Positions 57,983 through 64,000 of a stretch of DNA of 64,000 bases are shown piece by piece. The translations under genes were made by a program, and so were the position numbers. Under the pieces are notes generated by a model, which saw only the letters and a program-made list of their open reading frames with translations, had not been told where the DNA came from and made no database searches. Origin of the DNA: CAZDYP01 sp964509505 (GTDB lineage Bacteria > Chloroflexota > Anaerolineae > JACRMK01); assembly GCA_964509505.1 (NCBI GenBank), contig CAZDYP010000005.1:1-64000 (forward strand), given 5' to 3'. Numbering within the stretch: position 1 is the first letter of the stretch; each line of letters starts with the position of its first letter.

Positions 57983-59182
57983 ATGATTAACGCTATGCTG
58001 TTTTGGCTGTTCGTCTGTGGCATCGTTTATACTTATGTAGGCTATCCGTTGCTGTTGACGCTGTGGGCGCGACTCAAGCAAAAGCCACCGCCCGACCCGC
58101 CGCACACACCAACGGTCACGTTGCTCATCAGCGCCTACAACGAGCAGGCGACCATCGCCGCGAAATTGGACAACAGTCTCGCGCTCGATTATCCGCAAGC
58201 GCAATTGCAAATTTTAGTGGCGGCTGATGGCTCGGATGATCGCACCCCCGACATTGTGCGGGAGTATGCAGCGCGTGGCGTGGAGTTGTCTTATAGCCCG
58301 CCGCGTCTCGGCAAGATGTCCGCCATCAATCGCGCCATGCCTCTGGCGCGCGGCGAGATCATCGTCTTTTCTGACGCAAACAACCTGTATGATGCCCATA
58401 CATTACGCGCCCTCGTCGCGCCATTCAGTGCGCCTAGCGTGGGCGCGGTGAGCGGCGCGAAGTCCATCGTGCGCGGCGATGGCGTGTTAGGCGAATCCGA
58501 AGGCGCGTATTGGAAATATGAGTCGTTCATCAAAAAACAAGAAACGCGCCTCGGTTGTTGCACTGCAGTCGCCGGTGAAGTCTTGGCGATTCGGCGCACA
58601 TTATTCGAAAGGCCGCCCGACTACATCATCAACGACGATTTCTACATGGCAATGCGCATCGTCAAGCGCGGCTATCGTATTGCTTACGCGCCTCAAGCGC
58701 GTTCAACCGAGCGCGTCTCGCTGTCGGCGCAAGACGAAATCGCGCGACGAGCGCGCATTATTGCAGGACGGTATCAAGCAATTATGTTGGCGCCGCAGCT
58801 GTTGACGTGGGCGCAACCGCGCGTGGCTTGGCAAGTCATTTCACACAAGTTTATGCGTCCGCTCGTGCCGTTGGCAATGGCAGGCGCATTCATCACCAAC
58901 CTGTGGGCTGTTGTGTTTCCCGTGACAGAGGGGAATCCGATAGTGTGGCTAGGAGCGCCACTCAATTGGATACTCTTGGCGCTGCAATTGCTGTTCTACG
59001 CGCTCGCCATCATCGGAAACCGTTTGGAGCAGCTGGGCAACAAACCACCTTTCTATCTTTACTTGCCCACCTTTTTGGTCAACAGCAATTGGGCGGCTGT
59101 GCTTGGGCTGTATCGCTTTCTCACGAAGCGTCAAACGACGCGTTGGCAGCGCGTGCAACGCCGCGAGGGCGCGACGCATTGA
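57983..59182 (+). CDS. Membrane glycosyltransferase family 2
   Basis: Processive-type GT-A transferase of 399 residues. One N-terminal helix (about 3-22), cytosolic catalytic domain with TVTLLISAYNEQATIAAKLD, VAADGSDDRTPDIV, IVFSDANNLYDAHTL (D-x-N metal site), GEVLAIRRTLF, NDDFYMAMRIVKRGYRIAYA and ARRARIIAGRYQAI (Q/R-x-x-RW-like), then three C-terminal helices. It resembles a small hyaluronan/cellulose-synthase-like enzyme without a PilZ domain. Its proximity to the BcsB-like gene makes it a candidate partner, but it is much shorter than BcsA. Confidence 0.9.
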   Translation: MINAMLFWLFVCGIVYTYVGYPLLLTLWARLKQKPPPDPPHTPTVTLLISAYNEQATIAAKLDNSLALDYPQAQLQILVAADGSDDRTPDIVREYAARGVELSYSPPRLGKMSAINRAMPLARGEIIVFSDANNLYDAHTLRALVAPFSAPSVGAVSGAKSIVRGDGVLGESEGAYWKYESFIKKQETRLGCCTAVAGEVLAIRRTLFERPPDYIINDDFYMAMRIVKRGYRIAYAPQARSTERVSLSAQDEIARRARIIAGRYQAIMLAPQLLTWAQPRVAWQVISHKFMRPLVPLAMAGAFITNLWAVVFPVTEGNPIVWLGAPLNWILLALQLLFYALAIIGNRLEQLGNKPPFYLYLPTFLVNSNWAAVLGLYRFLTKRQTTRWQRVQRREGATH

Positions 59183-60315
59183 TGGCGCACACACCACGAG
59201 TGATGGGCGCGCTCGTTGGGGACATCACGCGACAACCCAGCGCGCGCACCAAATATGGCTTGCTGTTCGAGAGGGTGGGGCAGCGCTTCACGTTGCTTGG
59301 CGTGCATGATGCCACTTTGCGGGGCGCAGCGCGATACCTCAATGCCTTGCAAGTCATACACCCGCAGCGGCGCGTTTGGCAAGAGCGCTTCTATCAAAAC
59401 GTCCCTGCCTTTATTGCGCGTTCGCAACGCACCACGCGCGCCATGAGCGCGTTGCGTCGCCAAGCCGATGTCGTGCTGCAAGAAGGCGTGTTGTTCGATG
59501 CGCGCTGGAATGATGGCGGCTTGCCGACGGTCATCTACACCGATTACACGGCTACGCTTGCGGCGCGAAAAGCCTCCTTAGGACGCTCGCCGTTTAACGA
59601 GCGTGAACGCGCGGCTTGGATTGATTTGGAGCGACGAGCCTTTGAGCGCGCAGCGCACATCTGCGTGCGCGGACGTTTTGTGCGCGAGGCGCTCATCGCC
59701 GATTACCACCTACCACCTGAACGGGTCACTGCCATTGGCGGCGGCGTCAACCTGCCTCACTTGCCAGCTAGGGTTGAACGTCCCTTGAACACCGCGCCCA
59801 CCGCCTTGTTCATTGGCAAAGATTTTTATCGCAAAGGCGGCGACTTGGTGTTGCGCGCTTTTGCGCAGACCCGCCGACAGCTACCTAACGCCCGCTTGCT
59901 ATTGCTGACTGCCGGTCCAATTCCGACAGATTTGCCAACCGCAGGCGTCGAATGGGTTGCGCCCACGTGGGAGCGCGCCGCCATCGAAACACTGTATCGG
60001 CGCGCAGACGTATTCGTACTGCCTTCACGGCTGGAAACGTGGGGAGACGTGTTGCTCGAAGCAATGGCTTATGGCTTACCTTGTCTGGGCGTATCCGGTG
60101 AAGCGATGGACGAGATCATCGCGGAGGGCGTCACAGGCGCCATTGTGCCGCCCGAAGATGTTGACGCTTTGGCAACGCAGCTGACAATGTTGCTCGAAAA
60201 CTATGACCGTCGCGCCGCTTGGGGACAAGCCGCCCGTCAGCGCGTCGAAGCCACGTACTTATGGGCGCATGTCGTAGAACGGCTCGCGCCCTGTCTAGCG
60301 CAAGCTTTGAATTAG
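59182..60315 (+). CDS. Glycosyltransferase family 4
   Basis: About 377 residues. VIYTDYTATLAARKA, FIGKDFYRKGGDLVLRAFAQ and LPSRLETWGDVLLEAMAYGL with the Glu of the donor site mark a GT-B enzyme of family 4. The start overlaps the GT2 stop by one base (TGATG); a longer open frame from 58807 lies inside the GT2 gene and is not credible. Last gene before the repeat block at 60341-60461. Confidence 0.88.
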   Translation: MAHTPRVMGALVGDITRQPSARTKYGLLFERVGQRFTLLGVHDATLRGAARYLNALQVIHPQRRVWQERFYQNVPAFIARSQRTTRAMSALRRQADVVLQEGVLFDARWNDGGLPTVIYTDYTATLAARKASLGRSPFNERERAAWIDLERRAFERAAHICVRGRFVREALIADYHLPPERVTAIGGGVNLPHLPARVERPLNTAPTALFIGKDFYRKGGDLVLRAFAQTRRQLPNARLLLLTAGPIPTDLPTAGVEWVAPTWERAAIETLYRRADVFVLPSRLETWGDVLLEAMAYGLPCLGVSGEAMDEIIAEGVTGAIVPPEDVDALATQLTMLLENYDRRAAWGQAARQRVEATYLWAHVVERLAPCLAQALN

Positions 60316-60340
60316 ATCAAAAGGGTTTTCTTGGCTTTGC

Positions 60341-60461
60341 TAATGAATTTTGACGACCAACATCGCTAATGAGCTTCTGCGCTGCGCGTTGGGGGTCAAC
60401 ACCTGCGCCATCAGAGGCTCGTGTTTGGAGGGGCAACTCCTGCTCCATCAGAAATTCATTA
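60341..60461. repeat. Composite palindromic element with two CTCCATCAGA-type units
   Basis: Outer inverted repeat TAATGAATTT (60341-60350) and AAATTCATTA (60452-60461). Inside lie two related units, ACACCTGCGCCATCAGAGG (60400 on) and ACTCCTGCTCCATCAGAAA (60436 on), the second matching the element inside recQ. It fills the gap between a GT4 gene and the BcsB-like gene. Confidence 0.6.
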
Positions 60462-60498
60462 ACACACCGCAAAGTTAGTAGAGCCGAAAGATACAACT

Positions 60499-62769
60499 AT
60501 GTTGCGTTTTGTCTGTTATTTTATTGCTGTTGTGATGTTGGCATTGTTCGCCCCCGCCACGATTGCGGCGCAGGGGCCAACGCCCACCCCTACTCCCACC
60601 TCGCCCTTGCCGCCTACTTCAGAAAGCGTAGGGGAGGTGGTGACGTTTAGCTTGCTCGGTTTCAAAGATCGGACAATGCGAGGTCCTTATGACCAAAGCA
60701 GCGTGGTGTTCAGTTTGCCGGCGGATTGGCGTCTGACTGAAGGGGCTAAAGTCGAAATCACGTTCTCCACGTCATTCAGTGGCAGCGGCGCGCCATTGAC
60801 GCGCAGCGGGAGCACGCCTGTGGGCGCTCAAAGCGCGGTAATTTATAGCGGTTCATTGGAAATGGTGTTTAATGGCGTCTCATTGGGCGCTGTGGTGTTA
60901 GATCGCGCGGGCGAGCGCACCGTAACGCTCCCCATTCCACTCACTGCATTGACCACCCCCTCGCGCTCGGGACGCTCGACGCTGCAATTCGTCCTCAATA
61001 CAGTAGGCTGCGAATTTGACTGGCAAACTACCGTCGTCATCCAAGCGACCTCGCGTTTTATTTTACCCCATCAGTTTGCTTCGCCATTGATGGACCTCAA
61101 GCTGTTGCCGCGTCCTGTCTATCAAGCATCATTTGTAGCGGATGCGGCGCTGCTCATCGTGCCGAACAAACCAACGCCCACAGAGCTGCAAGCAGCGCTC
61201 GCCGTCGCCGCAGGCTTCGGACGCATGTCACTCGGCAAACTCACGTTGACGTTGCTAGAAGTGGGCAAGCTATCCGTCGAACAGCAGAAAGCTCATCACC
61301 TCATCTTTGTGGGCAATGCCGAAGATTTCCCTATCCTCAACAGCGCGTTGTTGCCTGCGCCCGCAACGGCGACTGGCTTCAATGCCGTCGGCGCACATGC
61401 GGATGATGGGATTATTCAAATGGCGCTTTCGCCATTGAATCCCTTACGGGTTTGGTTAATTGTGGGTGGCAATACGGATGCAGCCATCACCAAAGCCGGA
61501 CAAGCCATTAGCGCCAGCGCCGTGCGAGTGACGACACAACTTGACCTCGCCTTGGTCAGCGAGGTGCGCTCCGAGCTCGTCGCGGCTGAGTTGGCAGTGG
61601 ACCGCACGTTGACGGCTTTGGGGTATAGCGGTCAAACCATTCAAGACTTGGGGTTCAATACATTCGAAATTCGTTTCTACGTGCCGTCGAATCAAACTGT
61701 CACCAACGACGCCTATTTCGAATTGGCTTTCAATCATTCAGCGTTGATTGACTATGACAAATCAGGGCTCTTGGTGCGCTTGAACGATGAACCGATTGGC
61801 AGCGTGCGTTTCGCGGACGAAACGGCGAAGCTCACCACCACCCGCATTGCGATTCCACGCACCTCTATTCGGCCGGGCGTCAATCGCTTGACCATTGAGA
61901 GCGCGCTCTTTCCGCGCTTTGTATGCGCCGACCCACGCACGACTTTGTTGTGGCTAACCATTCGCCCTGAATCATTGTTGCATTTGCCATTAACGCCAGA
62001 GAGCTCCACCAACACACGCGCCGTTGATCTGAGCGCCTATCCGCAGCTGTTGACGGTGCATCCGCTCTTAGGCACCACGGCTTTCGTCTTACCGCCCACT
62101 GATCCCACTGCTTGGAACGTCGCCGCGCAAATCGCCGCGCATCTGGGCAACGAGAGCGTCTTGGCAATGGCAGATTTGGTGGTGGCTTACGCTGATGCTG
62201 TGCCAGACGCTGTGCGGCAAGCGCGCGATTTGGTACTCGTAGGACGCCCAAGCACGTTACCCATCCTGAATGAAAAAGCCGTGAGTGACGCCTTGCCGAC
62301 TTGGTTTGAGCCAGGCAGTGATTTGGCTTTGGAGCGTAATGTGCGTGTCGTTTATCGCATTCCCGCCAACGCCAGCGTCGGCTATTTAGAAGTGCTGCCC
62401 GCCCCTTGGAACGCAAAGCGCGTTATTTTCGCCATCCTAGGCACCAATGAGCAAGGAATCCAAGCAGCCGCCAACGCGCTCATCCTCTCACGCTTACGCA
62501 ATCGCTTGAGCGGCAATTATGCGTTTGTCAACGGCGAGCAAATTGTGGTTGGGGATTCGCGCATTGGTCCCACCGTGAGCGGCGTCGCGCCAACCGCCGC
62601 GCCCGGTGGAACGACCCAACTGCCTACGACCTCATCACCCGATGCTCCCCTGCCCGACCAACGACCTGCCTGGATTCTCCCTGCGTTGGGCGTCTCCATT
62701 AGCTTGATGGTTTTGATCGTCTTAATCGTGGCAGTTTCCGCTTGGCTACAACGCTCACGCACGCGCTAA
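60499..62769 (+). CDS. Cellulose-synthase regulatory subunit-like protein (BcsB family)
   Basis: Exported, membrane-anchored protein of 756 residues. Signal peptide (about 1-24), Pro/Thr linker, two tandem BcsB-type halves with carbohydrate-binding-like and flavodoxin-like folds (LLGFKDRTMRGPYDQSSVVF; LVNTVGCEFDWQTTV-like VLNTVGCEFDWQT; FVGNAEDFPIL and VLVGRPSTLPIL), then a Pro/Thr stretch and a C-terminal helix with a basic tail. BcsB guides the nascent glucan across the envelope as partner of BcsA. No BcsA with a PilZ domain is in the window, so it either serves another synthase or works with the GT2 at 57983. It is followed 13 bases later by a CelD-type acyltransferase. Confidence 0.85.
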   Translation: MLRFVCYFIAVVMLALFAPATIAAQGPTPTPTPTSPLPPTSESVGEVVTFSLLGFKDRTMRGPYDQSSVVFSLPADWRLTEGAKVEITFSTSFSGSGAPLTRSGSTPVGAQSAVIYSGSLEMVFNGVSLGAVVLDRAGERTVTLPIPLTALTTPSRSGRSTLQFVLNTVGCEFDWQTTVVIQATSRFILPHQFASPLMDLKLLPRPVYQASFVADAALLIVPNKPTPTELQAALAVAAGFGRMSLGKLTLTLLEVGKLSVEQQKAHHLIFVGNAEDFPILNSALLPAPATATGFNAVGAHADDGIIQMALSPLNPLRVWLIVGGNTDAAITKAGQAISASAVRVTTQLDLALVSEVRSELVAAELAVDRTLTALGYSGQTIQDLGFNTFEIRFYVPSNQTVTNDAYFELAFNHSALIDYDKSGLLVRLNDEPIGSVRFADETAKLTTTRIAIPRTSIRPGVNRLTIESALFPRFVCADPRTTLLWLTIRPESLLHLPLTPESSTNTRAVDLSAYPQLLTVHPLLGTTAFVLPPTDPTAWNVAAQIAAHLGNESVLAMADLVVAYADAVPDAVRQARDLVLVGRPSTLPILNEKAVSDALPTWFEPGSDLALERNVRVVYRIPANASVGYLEVLPAPWNAKRVIFAILGTNEQGIQAAANALILSRLRNRLSGNYAFVNGEQIVVGDSRIGPTVSGVAPTAAPGGTTQLPTTSSPDAPLPDQRPAWILPALGVSISLMVLIVLIVAVSAWLQRSRTR

Positions 62770-62782
62770 TCACAAATTCCAC

Positions 62783-63937
62783 ATGCACCTTGCAACTAAC
62801 TGTAACATCACGCGGCTCAACACCAGCGAGTCATTTGAAGCGTTGGCAGAGGCGTGGCAAGCGCTCATGGGCCGGGCGCAATTGGACAACATCTTCCTGA
62901 CGCATGAGTGGTTATGTGAGTGGTGGCGCGTGTATGGCGCTTCCTATACGTTGTGGACGTTGGTTGGGGAACAGGCTGGGCGCATCGTGGGCATCGCCCC
63001 CTTGACGCTAACGCGCTTGCCCGATGGCACACGCCAACTGCTGTTCATGGGCGACGGTGAGTTGACGCCGAATCATCTCGACCTGATTGTGGGCGGCGAG
63101 CATCATGCGGGGTTGGTAGGGGGTTTGGTGGACTATCTCTGGCAACAGCGCGCCGAGTGGGACATTCTGCACTTGGACAATCTGCCTGGCGAATCGCCGA
63201 CGCGCGCGCGGTTGCAGGCGGCGTTGCGCGCGCGCGGTTTGTGGACGCACAGCGCGCTGACTGCCCGTTGCCCCTACGCCGTTTTGCCTGCTTCCTTCGA
63301 CGCCTTCACCCAACAGTTGGGCGGCGAAACGCGTCGGCAATCTCGCTACCAATTGCGAAAGCTACTGCGCGACTATCCGACGGCGCGCTTTGGGCGTGTG
63401 GAGACCGAAGCCGAATTGACCACCGCCTTTGAAACGATGGTGCGCTTGCATCGAGCGCGCTGGCAGCGTTTGGGCGAAGCCGACGCCTTTGCCAGCGCGC
63501 AATTTGTGGCGTTTCATCGGGCGATGGCGCGCCGCGCTTTGGCGACAGGCGCCTTGCAACTCTACTACCTCAAAATTGATGACGCCTTTGCTGCGATTTA
63601 CTATTGCTATCGAGTCGGCAGCCGGCTGATGTATTACAACGCGGGCTTTGACGAGCGCTGGGCGAAGTATAGCGTAGGGGTGTTGTTGTTAGCGCACACC
63701 ATCGAGCAAGCTATTCTTGCCAACGCGCGCGAAGCAGATTTTTTACAAGGGGAAGAAGGCTACAAAAGCCATTGGGCGAATGCGGTGCGCGATAATTGGT
63801 GCGTGCGCGCCGCCAGTGTCTCATGGCGAGCACGGCTCAAGTGGCTCCGTGCCTATCGCCTGCGTGAACTACGAAAAGTAGTGAAACAGCGTTTGAAACC
63901 ATACGTGGACTGGGTCTCCTTGAGGGTGAAGCGTTGA
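62783..63937 (+). CDS. GNAT-fold acyltransferase of the CelD/FemAB type (PF13480-like)
   Basis: 384 residues. TLVGEQAGRIVGIAPLTLTR, the basic GETRRQSRYQLRKLLRDYP segment, FETMVRLHRARWQRLGEADA, LKIDDAFAAIYYCYRVGSRL, YNAGFDERWAKYSVGVLLLA and FLQGEEGYKSHWA are hallmarks of the family first noted in cellulose loci (CelD/BcsL). The last 50 residues are strongly basic. It probably acylates a sugar of the polymer or its lipid-linked precursor in the cytoplasm. It is close behind the BcsB-like gene and presumably cotranscribed. Confidence 0.87.
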   Translation: MHLATNCNITRLNTSESFEALAEAWQALMGRAQLDNIFLTHEWLCEWWRVYGASYTLWTLVGEQAGRIVGIAPLTLTRLPDGTRQLLFMGDGELTPNHLDLIVGGEHHAGLVGGLVDYLWQQRAEWDILHLDNLPGESPTRARLQAALRARGLWTHSALTARCPYAVLPASFDAFTQQLGGETRRQSRYQLRKLLRDYPTARFGRVETEAELTTAFETMVRLHRARWQRLGEADAFASAQFVAFHRAMARRALATGALQLYYLKIDDAFAAIYYCYRVGSRLMYYNAGFDERWAKYSVGVLLLAHTIEQAILANAREADFLQGEEGYKSHWANAVRDNWCVRAASVSWRARLKWLRAYRLRELRKVVKQRLKPYVDWVSLRVKR

Positions 63938-63982
63938 GTTCTCCAGTTAGGCGAGTATGCGATTAACCCTGTGGGACCTGGT

Positions 63983-64000
63983 ATGAATAAAGCAGCTGAA
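63983..64000 (+). CDS. Possible start of a further gene, cut by the window end
   Basis: ATG at 63983 opens a frame reading MNKAAE to the last base. Too short to identify; the upstream GTGGGACCTGGT is not a good ribosome binding site. The spacing of 45 bases after the acyltransferase would fit one more operon member. Confidence 0.2.

Noticed and set aside
58807..59181. Upstream start for the last GT4 gene
   Set aside because: The 125 extra codons lie inside the GT2 gene in another frame and show no similarity to glycosyltransferases.
1..64000. tRNA, rRNA and transposase genes
   Set aside because: Looked for on both strands by conserved motifs; nothing convincing was found, although a program-based search could reveal a missed tRNA.

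Overview
The window looks like a scaffold of an uncultured member of the Chloroflexota, probably Anaerolineae-like. This is inferred from style, not from a marker gene. The clues are many secreted proteins with Pro/Thr-rich linkers, TolB-type beta-propeller lipoproteins, a giant DUF11-repeat protein, two proteins ending in an F/Y-L-P-L tail, a full liv operon and many dispersed palindromic repeats. Two runs of N (100 and 10) show that it is a draft assembly. I found no rRNA, tRNA, CRISPR array or insertion sequence with a transposase.

Layout. 0.1-7.9 kb: branched-chain amino-acid ABC transporter (livK-H-M, then livG-F), interrupted by a beta-propeller gene and a split beta/gamma-crystallin-like gene. 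7.9-11.5 kb: copper-handling genes (CopC, then a CopC-CopD-YtkA-cytochrome c fusion). 11.6-16.1 kb: surface proteins (two more beta-propeller lipoproteins and a WYLAEG-repeat protein crossing the 100-N gap) and an MNT/HEPN pair. 16.2-19 kb: a DDAH-like hydrolase, then decayed xanthine-dehydrogenase-family genes. 19.3-20.7 kb: TrpB2. 20.7-21.7 kb: a ydaO-type c-di-AMP riboswitch in front of a tandem double PstA-type c-di-AMP receptor. 21.7-30 kb, minus strand: cobalamin uptake and late assembly in two blocks (cobT-cobS-cbiZ-cbiB-cobU, then cobalamin riboswitch-btuF-cobQ-btuC). 30-31.6 kb: glutamine synthetase. 31.6-37.3 kb, minus strand: giant DUF11/CARDB surface protein and plsY. 37.6-44.2 kb: recQ, a DapA-family gene, comM and a ceramidase-like gene. 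44.5-64 kb, plus strand: a compact exopolysaccharide locus.

The exopolysaccharide locus holds a membrane degenerate GGDEF protein, an initiating sugar-phosphate transferase, several glycosyltransferases, a Wzz-type protein fused to a degenerate GGDEF domain, an APH-fold kinase, a Wzy/WaaL-type polymerase or ligase, a Wzx flippase, a methyltransferase, a BcsB-like protein and a CelD/FemAB-type acyltransferase. Together they would start, extend, flip, polymerise and decorate a surface polysaccharide, with two proteins that look like non-catalytic nucleotide sensors.

The two most notable systems are the c-di-AMP unit, where riboswitch and receptor sense the same nucleotide, and the Wzz-GGDEF fusion, where a degenerate cyclase domain sits where BY-kinases are usually fused. 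The intergenic space also carries several families of palindromic elements. Members of two families lie inside reading frames, and one nested palindrome lies in the 5' UTR downstream of the cobalamin riboswitch.
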